Assembly: GCA_016286535.1 (NCBI GenBank)
Contig: JAEESZ010000003.1
Location: 186,001 to 250,000 of the forward strand
DNA length: 64,000 nt
Origin: Treponema sp.
GTDB taxonomy: Bacteria; Spirochaetota; Spirochaetia; Treponematales; Treponemataceae
Direction of reading: 5' to 3'
Of this stretch, positions 47,404-56,107 are shown one piece after another. The notes below the pieces were generated by a model. That model made no database searches. It was given only the letters and a program-made list of their open reading frames with translations, and had not been told where the DNA came from. The position numbers and the translations under genes are program-made. The number at the start of each line of letters is the position of its first letter. The first letter of the stretch is position 1.

Positions 47404-48018
47404 ATGAAGGTACTTTTAATTAATGGCAGTCCAAGGGCAAAAAGCAACACAGGGCTTGGTCTTCTTCAAATGCAGAAAATTTTTGAGTCTGAGGGCATTG
47501 AAACTGAAGTTCTAAATATCGGGAACAAGGATATTCGCGGCTGTATTGCCTGCGGCCGTTGTGGTCAGGCAGGTAAATGTGTATTTGATGACCTTGTCAA
47601 TGAAGCAGCAGAAAAGTTCAGGGAGGCTGATGGTCTTGTGGTAGGAAGTCCGGTTTATTATTCTGCCCCAAATGCTACTGTTCAGGCTTTTTTACAAAGA
47701 TTATTTTACAGCAGCCATTTTGACAAAACGATGAAAGTAGGAGCAGGTTTTGTATGCGCCCGCCGTGGAGGAACTACAGCTTCCTTTGATGTTCTGAATA
47801 AATATTTTACAATAAGCGGAATGCCTGTTGCCAGCAGCCAGTACTGGAATAATATTCATGGAGGAGCAGCCGGTCAGGCCGAAGAAGATGCAGAAGGAAT
47901 GCAGACCCTTCGTGTTCTTGCCCGCAACATGAGTTTCTTAATTAAGTCCATTGCACTTGGTAAAAAGGAATTCGGTCTTCCGGAAAAAGAAGAACATCTT
48001 TGGACTAATTTTATTTAG
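47404..48018 (+). CDS. Isf-like iron-sulfur flavoprotein (NADPH-dependent FMN reductase family)
   Basis: 204 residues from ATG 47404. Flavodoxin-like fold: LLINGSPRAKSNTGLGLLQ (FMN phosphate loop), then CIACGRCGQAGKC, a C-x2-C-x2-C-x5-C motif like the 4Fe-4S motif of Isf, and VVGSPVYYSAPNATVQAFLQRL. Probable two-to-one-electron carrier. As no ferredoxin is encoded here, it could supply electrons to the NifH-like protein, an inference from location. Its end overlaps the LysR gene by 8 bases, convergent. Confidence 0.8.
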   Translation: MKVLLINGSPRAKSNTGLGLLQMQKIFESEGIETEVLNIGNKDIRGCIACGRCGQAGKCVFDDLVNEAAEKFREADGLVVGSPVYYSAPNATVQAFLQRLFYSSHFDKTMKVGAGFVCARRGGTTASFDVLNKYFTISGMPVASSQYWNNIHGGAAGQAEEDAEGMQTLRVLARNMSFLIKSIALGKKEFGLPEKEEHLWTNFI

Positions 48019-48937
48019 CAGGTCTTTTTACATGCTTTTTTAAGGCAGAGATATACTCTTCTCCATAACGGGAAAGAAGCATTCCCTTTTGTCTTAAAAT
48101 ACCAACCGTCATATGCTCGTCACTTTCCATAGGACGGGCTATGATTTCCGGTCCATTTAACTCATGGCTGATAATACCTGAACAAATTGTAAAACCATCC
48201 AGTCCGATTAAAAGATTAAAAAGAGTTGCCCTGTCTCTAACCTGAATATTTTTTGAACAGTCAAAGTCCAGTTCTGTAAGGGGCTCCTCTGCAAAATAAA
48301 AAGAATTAAAATCACCCTGCTCATAGGATAAATAAGGATAGGCGGATAAATCGCTTAGTTTTATTTTTCTTTTTGCAGCAAGAGGATTTTTTGTTGAAAT
48401 AAAAACATGAAGAGGAGCAGTAAAAAGTTCTTCAAAAAGCAGATTATTTTTCTTTATTAATTTAGATATAACTTTTTCGTTTCTGCCGGACAAATATAAA
48501 ACTCCAATTTCACTTTTTAGCTGGGCTACATCCTCTATAATTTCATGAGTCTGGGTTTCTCTTAAGGTAAAATTATAGGAGCCTCCGCCATATTTTTTTA
48601 TTACATCTACAAAGGCATTTACTGCAAAGGAATAATGCTGACAGCTTACAGAAAAAATAGTATTGCCGGAAGCTGCATTATCAGGATTCTTAAAACGATC
48701 TTCCAGCAAAGCCGCCTGCTCCAGAACCTGACGGGCGTAAGACAAAAACTCATCACCTTCATTTGTAATGGTCACACCCTTGTTTGAGCGGGAAAATATA
48801 ATGATTCCCATTTCTTCTTCCAGTTCCCGGATTGCCGCTGTAAGACTTGGCTGAGAAATAAAAACCCGTCTTGAAGCTTCTGTAATGTTGTGAGTATCTG
48901 CAACTGCTACTGCATACTTTAATTGCTGTAAGGTCAT
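48011..48937 (-). CDS. LysR-family regulator 1
   Basis: 308 residues from ATG 48937. N-terminal winged helix TLQQLKYAVAVADTHNITEASRRVFISQPSLTAAIRELE, then a periplasmic-binding-protein-like effector domain. Divergent from metE and sharing its intergenic region, which has two ACCTATC half-sites. Paralogue of the 52277 regulator. Likely a sulfur or methionine-status regulator, by analogy with CysB/MetR and with the LysR regulator of Mar genes in Rhodospirillum. Confidence 0.9.
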   Translation of the reverse strand: MTLQQLKYAVAVADTHNITEASRRVFISQPSLTAAIRELEEEMGIIIFSRSNKGVTITNEGDEFLSYARQVLEQAALLEDRFKNPDNAASGNTIFSVSCQHYSFAVNAFVDVIKKYGGGSYNFTLRETQTHEIIEDVAQLKSEIGVLYLSGRNEKVISKLIKKNNLLFEELFTAPLHVFISTKNPLAAKRKIKLSDLSAYPYLSYEQGDFNSFYFAEEPLTELDFDCSKNIQVRDRATLFNLLIGLDGFTICSGIISHELNGPEIIARPMESDEHMTVGILRQKGMLLSRYGEEYISALKKHVKRPAK

Positions 48938-48978
48938 AAAAGAATGATAACATAAGAAGAAAATTTGTACCATAGTTT

Positions 48979-49026
48979 TAACCTATCGCAAAGCCATTGA
49001 ATATAGTATTTTCCTTTTACCTATCA
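48979..49026. promoter_or_regulatory. metE/LysR1 control region with operator half-sites
   Basis: AACCTATC and TTACCTATC, each matching the left arm of the shared palindrome, about 38 bases apart. Right arms are poorly conserved. TATACT near 49033 may be the metE -10. Confidence 0.45.
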
Positions 49027-49073
49027 AATCACTATACTTATGCAGATTTTATAAAAAAAGGAGATAAGAAATT

Positions 49074-51374
49074 ATGTCTAAAAAAGTATCTGTAATCGGC
49101 TTTCCAAGAATTGGAAATAAACGCCAGTTAAAATTTGCAAGTGAAAAGTTTTTTAAAGGAGAAATTTCCAGCGGGGAACTTGAAAAAACAGCAGAAGAAA
49201 TAAGAGCCTATGGCTGGCAAAAACAAAAGGAGGCCGGCATAGATTTTATTCCCTCTAACGACTTTTCTTTTTATGATAACATGTTAGACACAGCTTACCT
49301 GCTTTCTGCTCTTCCTGAACGTTATGTAAATCTTAAGCTCAATCCTCTTGAAACTTATTTTGCAGCAGCTCACGGCTACCAGGGCAAAGCCGGCGATGTA
49401 AAAGCCCTGCCTATGAAAAAATGGTTTAATACAAATTATCACTATATTGTTCCGGAACTGGACGACAAAACAAAATTTTCTCTGATTGAAGATAACAAAG
49501 TTATAAAAGAATATGTTGAAGCAAAAAAACTAGGAATTGAAAGTACCCCATCTGTAATTGGACCATACACTTTTCTTCATCTTGCAACTTACACAGGAAA
49601 TAAAAAAGCTGTTGACTTTGCAAAAGAAGCAGTAGAAGGCTTTAGCAGACTTGCTGCAGAACTTTGCAAGGAAGGTGCAGAATGGATTTCTTTTTGCGAA
49701 CCAGCCCTTGTTTTTGATATGACCGCTTCAGATAAGATGCTTTTCAACCTGATTTATCAGAATCTGATTAAAGAAATTAAAAATAAAACAAATATAAAAA
49801 TCCTTTTACAAACTTATTTTGGTGATGTCCGCGATATTTACGAGGACCTTACAAGCCTTGCTTTTGACGGTCTTGGACTTGATTTTGTTGAAGGAAAAAA
49901 ATCTCTTGAACTTATAGCAAAAGGTTTTCCAAAAGACAAGTTCCTTTTTGCCGGAATCATAAATGGCAAGAATATCTGGAAGGCTGACTATCAGAAAAAA
50001 AATGAACTTATTGCACAAATTGAAAAATATGTTTCAAAAGAAAATCTTGTACTGGGAACTTCCTGCTCTCTTTTACACGTGCCTTATACAAAAGAAAGTG
50101 AAGAAAAGCTTTCTTCCGAAACTCTGGCATATCTTTCCTTTGCAGAAGAAAAACTGCGAGAATTAAAGGACCTTGCAAATCAAACCCATTCTGCTCTGGA
50201 GGAAAATAAAAAAATATTTACAAAGGAAAGATGTAAAAAGAATCAGGAAGTAGCAGAAGCCCTTGAAAATCTTTCTGAAGAAGATTTTATAAGAAAGCCT
50301 GCTTTTGGAGAAAGAGAAAAAATCCAGCATGAGAATTTTAAGCTGCCTTTGTTTCCTACAACAACAATCGGTTCCTTCCCTCAAACACAGGATGTAAGGA
50401 CAAACAGGGCAGCTTACAAAAAAGGCAGCATCACAAAAGAAGAATATGAGGCCTTCAATAAAAAGAAAATTGCTGACTGCATTGCCCTTCAGGAAAAACT
50501 TGGTCTTGATGTTCTGGTTCACGGAGAATTCGAACGCAACGATATGGTTGAATATTTTGGAAACCAGTTGCAGGGTTATATTTTTACACAGAATGCCTGG
50601 GTTCAGTCTTATGGAAGCCGTTGTGTAAAACCTCCTGTAATCTGGAGTGATGTCAGCCGGTCTAAGGCTATGACTGTAGACTGGTCTCTTTTTGCCCAGA
50701 AGCAGACTAAAAAAATTGTAAAGGGAATGCTTACAGGCCCAGTTACAATTTTGAACTGGTCCTTCCCACGCGAAGATATAAGCCTTAAGGAACAGGCCTG
50801 GCAGCTGGCCCTTGCAATTCGCGAAGAAGTTCTGGATCTTGAAAAAAACGGCATAAAAATCATTCAGATTGATGAAGCCGCACTTAGAGAAAAACTTCCC
50901 CTGCGCCGCTCGGACTGGCACAAGGAATATCTGGACTGGGCAATTCCAGCCTTCCGCCTGGTACATGCAAAGGTAAAGCCACAGACTCAGATTCATACCC
51001 ATATGTGCTACAGCGAGTTCAATGACATTATCCGCGACATTGATGCTATGGATGCTGATGTAATCACCTTTGAAGCAAGCCGGGCAGACTTAAAGATACT
51101 GGATGCCCTTAAGGAAGCTGATTTTAGAACCGAGGTCGGCCCAGGGGTTTATGATATTCATTCGGCAAGAGTTCCTTCTGTTGAAGAAATCCTTGCTGCC
51201 CTGGAAAAGATGCTCACAAAGGTAGATAAAAGAAAGCTTTGGGTAAATCCTGACTGCGGTCTTAAAACCAGAGGGGAAGAAGAAACCCTTGCAAGCCTTG
51301 CAAATCTTGTTGCAGCAGCAAGAACCTTGAGAGAAAAGGTTCAAAGGCTCGACAGTTCAGGTAACAAACAGTAA
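49074..51374 (+). CDS. metE: Cobalamin-independent methionine synthase
   Basis: 766 residues, full length. N-terminal half GFPRIGNKRQLKFASEKFFKGEIS; C-terminal half TTTIGSFPQTQDVRTNRAAYKKG. Zinc ligands in HTHMCYSEF (about 641-646) and NPDCGLKTRG (about 727); VLVHGEFERNDMVEYFG binds substrate. Transfers methyl from 5-methyl-tetrahydrofolate to homocysteine. Strong RBS AAGGAG. Cotranscribed with metF, 9 bases downstream, which supplies the methyl donor. Confidence 0.97.
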   Translation: MSKKVSVIGFPRIGNKRQLKFASEKFFKGEISSGELEKTAEEIRAYGWQKQKEAGIDFIPSNDFSFYDNMLDTAYLLSALPERYVNLKLNPLETYFAAAHGYQGKAGDVKALPMKKWFNTNYHYIVPELDDKTKFSLIEDNKVIKEYVEAKKLGIESTPSVIGPYTFLHLATYTGNKKAVDFAKEAVEGFSRLAAELCKEGAEWISFCEPALVFDMTASDKMLFNLIYQNLIKEIKNKTNIKILLQTYFGDVRDIYEDLTSLAFDGLGLDFVEGKKSLELIAKGFPKDKFLFAGIINGKNIWKADYQKKNELIAQIEKYVSKENLVLGTSCSLLHVPYTKESEEKLSSETLAYLSFAEEKLRELKDLANQTHSALEENKKIFTKERCKKNQEVAEALENLSEEDFIRKPAFGEREKIQHENFKLPLFPTTTIGSFPQTQDVRTNRAAYKKGSITKEEYEAFNKKKIADCIALQEKLGLDVLVHGEFERNDMVEYFGNQLQGYIFTQNAWVQSYGSRCVKPPVIWSDVSRSKAMTVDWSLFAQKQTKKIVKGMLTGPVTILNWSFPREDISLKEQAWQLALAIREEVLDLEKNGIKIIQIDEAALREKLPLRRSDWHKEYLDWAIPAFRLVHAKVKPQTQIHTHMCYSEFNDIIRDIDAMDADVITFEASRADLKILDALKEADFRTEVGPGVYDIHSARVPSVEEILAALEKMLTKVDKRKLWVNPDCGLKTRGEEETLASLANLVAAARTLREKVQRLDSSGNKQ

Positions 51375-51383
51375 ACTAGAGGA

Positions 51384-52280
51384 ATGACAAATCAACGTAT
51401 GAAAATTGCAGACATTCTTAACAGCAAAAAAGTATCACTTTCTTTTGAGGTTTTCCCTCCTAAAAAAAAGGAAGGTCTTGAATCAATAAAAAACACAGCC
51501 ATTTCCCTTACCAATCTAAAGCCGGACTTTATAAGTGTAACCTTTGGTGCCGGGGGAACGACTAAGGGCTATACAGCAGAAATTGCTGAGGCTATTGAAG
51601 AAAACGGAACAACATCTCTGGCTCACTTAACATGTGTAAGGTCTACTAAAGAAGCCCTTGAGTATACAATTAATGATTTGAAAAAAAGAAACATAAAGAA
51701 CGTTCTTGCCCTGAGGGGAGATTTTCCAAAGGACGCTGTAACCGGAGAAAACGTATTTCCTTCCGGTTTTGTACATGCCTCTGACCTGGTAAAACTTCTT
51801 AAAGACGAAGGAATGTGTGTTGGTGGAGCCTGCTATCCTGAAGGACATCCGGAAAGTAAAAGCCGGGAAGCTGATATTGAAGCTTTAAAATATAAGGTTG
51901 ATGCCGGTGTAGATTTTTTAACAACACAAATGTTTTTTGATAATGACATGCTCTATTCCTTCTTGTACCGCTTACAGTCAGCAGGAATTCATGTACCGGT
52001 TCTGGCCGGAATTATGCCTATTACAAATGCGAATCAGGTAAGCCGAATGGTAGATTTATCTAACGCCTATATTCCACGAAAGCTTCTTGCCATCTGCGAC
52101 CGCTTCAGAGACTCTCCGGATGCTATGATGCAGGCAGGAATTGCTTACGCAACTGATCAAATCATTGATTTAATTTCAAATGGTGTAAGGGGCATTCATA
52201 TTTACACAATGAACAAGCCTGAAATTGCCCAGGCCATAATTAAGAATGTAGATGAAATTATAAAGGCAACAAATTCCTAG
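51384..52280 (+). CDS. metF: Methylenetetrahydrofolate reductase
   Basis: 298 residues. SLSFEVFPPKKKEG opening, DFISVTFGAGGTTKG, LAHLTCVRSTKE, VLALRGDFP, DFLTTQMFFDND: the typical FAD-dependent barrel. Makes 5-methyl-THF for MetE. The first ATG sits immediately after AGAGGA and the second (51399) is 15 bases on; both are imperfectly spaced. Ends overlapping the LysR2 stop by four bases. Confidence 0.95.
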   Translation: MTNQRMKIADILNSKKVSLSFEVFPPKKKEGLESIKNTAISLTNLKPDFISVTFGAGGTTKGYTAEIAEAIEENGTTSLAHLTCVRSTKEALEYTINDLKKRNIKNVLALRGDFPKDAVTGENVFPSGFVHASDLVKLLKDEGMCVGGACYPEGHPESKSREADIEALKYKVDAGVDFLTTQMFFDNDMLYSFLYRLQSAGIHVPVLAGIMPITNANQVSRMVDLSNAYIPRKLLAICDRFRDSPDAMMQAGIAYATDQIIDLISNGVRGIHIYTMNKPEIAQAIIKNVDEIIKATNS

Positions 52281-53185
52281 TTCTTCTTAAGAAGACGGCG
52301 AATGGCGTCAATATAGGATAAAGCAACATTATCCATTTTGACGCCTGTTTTTTTTATATAGCCAAGTTCAAAAGTGTGACTTATTTTAGAATCTGGATTT
52401 TTTAAGGGTATAAGAATAAAATCATCCCCGCCCCCGCTTTCAAAAACACCCGAAAGAAAGGTATAGCCATTCAACTGCTTAAGCAGATTTAATTCTGTAG
52501 CCCGGTCTGCAACGTAAATTGCCTTATCAAAATTATATTTTTTAATTACTTCTTCCGAAAAAAAAGATTTTACATCATCTGTGTCAAAGGTTACAAAATG
52601 ATAGGGAGCCAGTTCTTCCGGCAAAATACTTTCTTTACCGGAAAGAGGATGACTTTTATGCATATAAACAAAGGCCTTACATTCGGTAAGAGGATTAAAC
52701 TCAAGATTTGAGTTTTTTAAAGCTTTTAGAATAGATTCTCTGTTAGATTCACTTAAATATAGAATTCCAATTTCACTTTTAGAGGAAGCTACATCATCAA
52801 TTACATCAGAAGCTTTTTTTTCCCAGAAGGCAAAATCATAGGCTTCTCTGGAAAAGTTTTTTACAATTTCTACAAAGGCTTTTCTTGCAAAGGCATAATA
52901 CAAGGCAGATACAGAAAAGTGTCTTTTTTTATTTTCGCAGTGCTTTTTTATAAGTTCTTCATACTGAGCATAGAGTTTTTTTGCATCCTGAATAAAAGCG
53001 GCACCTCTTTCGGTTGCACTTACCCCACGGGAAGAGCGCTGAAAAAGGTCAAAGCCCAGCTCCCATTCAACATCATGTACGGCACTTGTAAGGGAAGGTT
53101 GAGAAATAAAAAGTTTTTCTGAAGCCTTATTAAGAGAACCCGCTTCCTCTACACCAATTATGTAGCGTATTTGCTGAAGTGTCAT
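52277..53185 (-). CDS. LysR-family regulator 2
   Basis: 302 residues. TLQQIRYIIGVEEAGSLNKASEKLFISQPSLTSAVHDVEWELG is the DNA-binding part; an effector domain with EIGILYLSESNRESIL follows. Recognisably paralogous to the 48011 regulator, so metE-metF is bracketed by two related regulators. A full copy of the shared palindrome stands 26 bases upstream of its start, suggesting autoregulation. Confidence 0.9.
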   Translation of the reverse strand: MTLQQIRYIIGVEEAGSLNKASEKLFISQPSLTSAVHDVEWELGFDLFQRSSRGVSATERGAAFIQDAKKLYAQYEELIKKHCENKKRHFSVSALYYAFARKAFVEIVKNFSREAYDFAFWEKKASDVIDDVASSKSEIGILYLSESNRESILKALKNSNLEFNPLTECKAFVYMHKSHPLSGKESILPEELAPYHFVTFDTDDVKSFFSEEVIKKYNFDKAIYVADRATELNLLKQLNGYTFLSGVFESGGGDDFILIPLKNPDSKISHTFELGYIKKTGVKMDNVALSYIDAIRRLLKKN

Positions 53186-53210
53186 AGTGATGTCCTGTAA
53201 ATATATTTTT

Positions 53211-53231
53211 TACCTATCTATTTAGTAGGTA
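53211..53231. promoter_or_regulatory. Shared operator upstream of LysR2
   Basis: TACCTATC-N5-TAGTAGGTA type palindrome between the divergent LysR2 and cyclase-like genes. A -35 and -10 pair could not be assigned with certainty. Confidence 0.65.
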
Positions 53232-53259
53232 TTTACAATTTACTTCTTGTTTTCCGCTT

Positions 53260-53290
53260 TGTCAATTATCCCAATCCCTAAAAATTGACA
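53260..53290. repeat. Eight-base inverted repeat, TGTCAATT/AATTGACA
   Basis: Perfect arms at 53260-53267 and 53283-53290, with a 15-base spacer. The right arm contains TTGACA, a likely -35 for the cyclase-like gene (A+T-rich -10 near 53308). A candidate operator, different from the shared palindrome. Confidence 0.4.
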
Positions 53291-53346
53291 TAAATAAGAA
53301 AAAGATTATATTAATATATAGATTTTTTTTGACACGGAAGGAAATC

Positions 53347-53985
53347 ATGTTTTTATCTGATAAAAAAGAGCTGGCTAAATTAGAAGAATTAGAAGAAGAA
53401 GTAAAAGAAAATCTTAAAAACTATTATTTTATTATTGTAATGGATTTATGCTCTTCTTCTGTAATTCTTGAAAAACTTCAGAATTCAGGAAATATAAAAG
53501 TCTGGCGCAGATTCTGGAAATCAATTTTTAACACACTTAGCAGAAATCCATATTTTTCCATAAGATGTAAACCCTATAAATTTGTGGGGGATGGTTTTAT
53601 TATTTTATACCGCCATCAGTTTGCAGACAGCCTTTATGAATTCATGGAAAAAGGTAATCAAATCTTTTGTGAAACTCTAGAAAAAATCCTTACTGAATAC
53701 AAAATCGAACCCAAAAGATTCGGCTTTGCCTACGGAATAGACAGAGGCCGCCTTATTCATATGAATCTTTTAGGAAAACATGAATACATGGGCGAAGCAA
53801 TCAATGCTGCAGTACGTTTACAAGGCCAGCTAAAGGCCAATGAAGATGCCAATTCCATTATGATTTCAGACAATGTATTTAAAATGATAAAGGTTCCCGA
53901 GAATGTAAAACAAGTTGAAAGAAAATGCATTCTAAGGAACCTTTACGACGATAAAGAATTAAACTGCCGTCAAATCTGGCTTTAA
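53347..53985 (+). CDS. Class III nucleotide cyclase-like protein
   Basis: 212 residues from ATG 53347 (RBS AAGGAAA). VMDLCSSS (31-38) and YKFVGDGFIILY (77-88) are the two metal sites; FAYGIDRGRLIHMNLLGKHEYMGEAINAAVRLQ corresponds to the later part of class III adenylate/guanylate cyclase domains. A stand-alone cyclase domain with no sensor. The residues that select adenine or guanine were not identified. May be catalytic or a degenerate sensor. Confidence 0.6.
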   Translation: MFLSDKKELAKLEELEEEVKENLKNYYFIIVMDLCSSSVILEKLQNSGNIKVWRRFWKSIFNTLSRNPYFSIRCKPYKFVGDGFIILYRHQFADSLYEFMEKGNQIFCETLEKILTEYKIEPKRFGFAYGIDRGRLIHMNLLGKHEYMGEAINAAVRLQGQLKANEDANSIMISDNVFKMIKVPENVKQVERKCILRNLYDDKELNCRQIWL

Positions 53986-53989
53986 AACC

Positions 53990-56086
53990 TTATACAGTGA
54001 ATAAATCTATCTGCTCGCCAATCTGACCTACAGCAGATTCTACATTATTTGCAATTTCATTGAGCGCATTACTTGAATTATTAATATTTCCAGCACTCTC
54101 TGAAATCTTATCCATGCTGCTGCGGATAACTTCTGTAGTAGTTCTAAGCTGATCAACTTCCTGCAAAATTGATTTATTTCCTTCTGCCATTTCGTGAGAA
54201 GCAGCCCTAACCTCGCTGGTATTGTTATTCATAAGTTTAAGGGCTTCACCAATCTGCTTTGAACCTTCCTGCTGCTCTTCCATGGCGGCCTTAATCTGAA
54301 GAACCAGCTGCTGTGTAGAATTAATAGAATTACTTACAGCCGCAAAAGATTCACTGGAAGCTTTGGAAGCATTAACAACATCATTAATTGAAAGTTCAAT
54401 ATTATTAAGTTCTTCGCGGATTGTCTTAGACTGGGCACTTGAAGTTTCAGAAAGCTTACGGATTTCGTCGGCAACAACACTAAAGCCTTTTCCTGCTTCG
54501 CCCGCATGAGCCGCTTCAATTGCAGCATTCATGGCAAGAAGATTTGTCTGGTCTGCAATTTCGCTGATTGTCTTGTTAGCATCCTGCAGAGCCTTAGACT
54601 GTTCTTCAATTATCTTGATTCTTTCATTTACATCTTTCTGGCAGTTTATACCATACTGAGCGTTGTGAGTAAGATCTTCAAAAGATTTTGCCATATGACC
54701 AACAGAATGATTTACACTTGAAATGTTTCCAATCATCTCTTCTACAGCTGCAGAAGCTTCTACAACACCAGAAGACTGAGTTTCAATCATCTTTTCAAGA
54801 GATTCAATATTTTGAGAAATTTCTTCTACCGCACTTGCAGTCTGACTAACACTGGCAGCCTGACTCTGTACCTGGGAATCAATATCTTTAAGATCTCCAA
54901 TAATAGCCTGAATAGAAGTTCCATTGTCTTCAATTCTTTTCTGAAGTCCAACGTTTACATTCCCCAGCATTTCTTTTGAATCTTTTACTCCGCTGACTAT
55001 AAAGCGAAGTTTCTCCATAAAGCTGTTAAAGCCATCACCAAGAGCTCCAATTTCATTTTTACTCTTTACAACAATCTGCTGGGTAAGATCTGCTTCTCCG
55101 GAAGCAATATTATGAATTGACTGCTGAACAAGTTTAAGAGGTTTTACAGCAAGAATAAGCATTGTTGAACAGGCAAGAGAAACAATTATTCCAACAATAA
55201 CACTGATAGTATCAATTATGAGTCTAAGTCTGTTTCCTGCAGAGTTAATCTGAGACTGAGGAATTGTAAGAATTGCAGACCATGGAGTTCCCTGAACAGG
55301 AGTATACGAAGCAAAAGTTTTGACTCCGTCAGGATCTGTATAATAACCTTCGCCACTCTTTCCTGCACAGGCCAGACGGGCAATTTCATCAAGTCCTTTA
55401 TAACCTGCCTTATCACTATAATTAAGGTCCATATACTTGCTGCTTCCACGAATGTGAGAAATCAAAACCCCGTTTGAACCAACAAGGATTGCCTTTCCAT
55501 TCTGACCCATAGAAAGTTCACCAATCATCTTATCAATTTCATCCAGTTTTACAGCACCTGCAAAAACTCCAATAAGTTTTCCGGCAGCATTATAAGCAGG
55601 ACGGGCAATAAAATAACAGACTGAACCGTCTAACTGAAAGTCAATGTTAGAAACATAAGTCTCTTTTTTATCATTCATAATTGAACGGAAGAAAGGCTTT
55701 GATATTACTGTTAATATTTTTCCGTCGCTGGAATGTCCTACTCCATCTGGAGTACAGAACATTACATAATTGAAAAGAGGATTTCTGATATTTTCGTGAG
55801 TAAGAAGCCACTTTATAATCTTATCTGCATCTCCGGCCTTTGTAACATCATTATCTGAATAAATACGAAGGTCGTTTACAAGAACTTCATTCCAGTACTG
55901 AATCTTACCGGCATCTTCTTCAATTACCTTTTCACTAAAGTCAGAATAATCTGATTTTGAGGAATTCTTTACTGTACGAACAATAAAAACATTTTGAAGA
56001 ACAAAGGAAACTATTAATATAACAAGGATATTAATAGAAAACTGTATGGCAAGATGTGAATATCTCTTATTTTTAGTTGCATCCAT
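53990..56086 (-). CDS. Methyl-accepting chemotaxis protein
   Basis: 698 residues. Helix near 12-34 (FSINILVILIVSFVLQNVFIV), periplasmic dCache-like domain (GKIQYWNEVLVNDLRIYSD; FFIARPAYNAAG-like strand), second helix about 285-310, HAMP, then the signalling domain with hairpin tip EIADQTNLLAMNAAIEAAHAGEAGKGFSVVADEIRKL. No C-terminal CheR-binding pentapeptide seen. Follows the oligopeptide-binding gene on the same strand, so the two may work together in peptide sensing. Confidence 0.93.
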   Translation of the reverse strand: MDATKNKRYSHLAIQFSINILVILIVSFVLQNVFIVRTVKNSSKSDYSDFSEKVIEEDAGKIQYWNEVLVNDLRIYSDNDVTKAGDADKIIKWLLTHENIRNPLFNYVMFCTPDGVGHSSDGKILTVISKPFFRSIMNDKKETYVSNIDFQLDGSVCYFIARPAYNAAGKLIGVFAGAVKLDEIDKMIGELSMGQNGKAILVGSNGVLISHIRGSSKYMDLNYSDKAGYKGLDEIARLACAGKSGEGYYTDPDGVKTFASYTPVQGTPWSAILTIPQSQINSAGNRLRLIIDTISVIVGIIVSLACSTMLILAVKPLKLVQQSIHNIASGEADLTQQIVVKSKNEIGALGDGFNSFMEKLRFIVSGVKDSKEMLGNVNVGLQKRIEDNGTSIQAIIGDLKDIDSQVQSQAASVSQTASAVEEISQNIESLEKMIETQSSGVVEASAAVEEMIGNISSVNHSVGHMAKSFEDLTHNAQYGINCQKDVNERIKIIEEQSKALQDANKTISEIADQTNLLAMNAAIEAAHAGEAGKGFSVVADEIRKLSETSSAQSKTIREELNNIELSINDVVNASKASSESFAAVSNSINSTQQLVLQIKAAMEEQQEGSKQIGEALKLMNNNTSEVRAASHEMAEGNKSILQEVDQLRTTTEVIRSSMDKISESAGNINNSSNALNEIANNVESAVGQIGEQIDLFTV

Positions 56087-56107
56087 ATAGATAAACCTCT
56101 CTAAACC

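Noticed and set aside
49016..49073. SAM riboswitch or T-box before metE
   Set aside because: The leader is too short (about 50 bases) and shows no conserved riboswitch core; operator half-sites explain it better.
50163..51002. Long minus-strand ORF (279 codons), Cys/Phe-rich
   Set aside because: Lies wholly antisense to metE, whose zinc-site codons it overlaps. No ribosome site and odd composition: a shadow frame.
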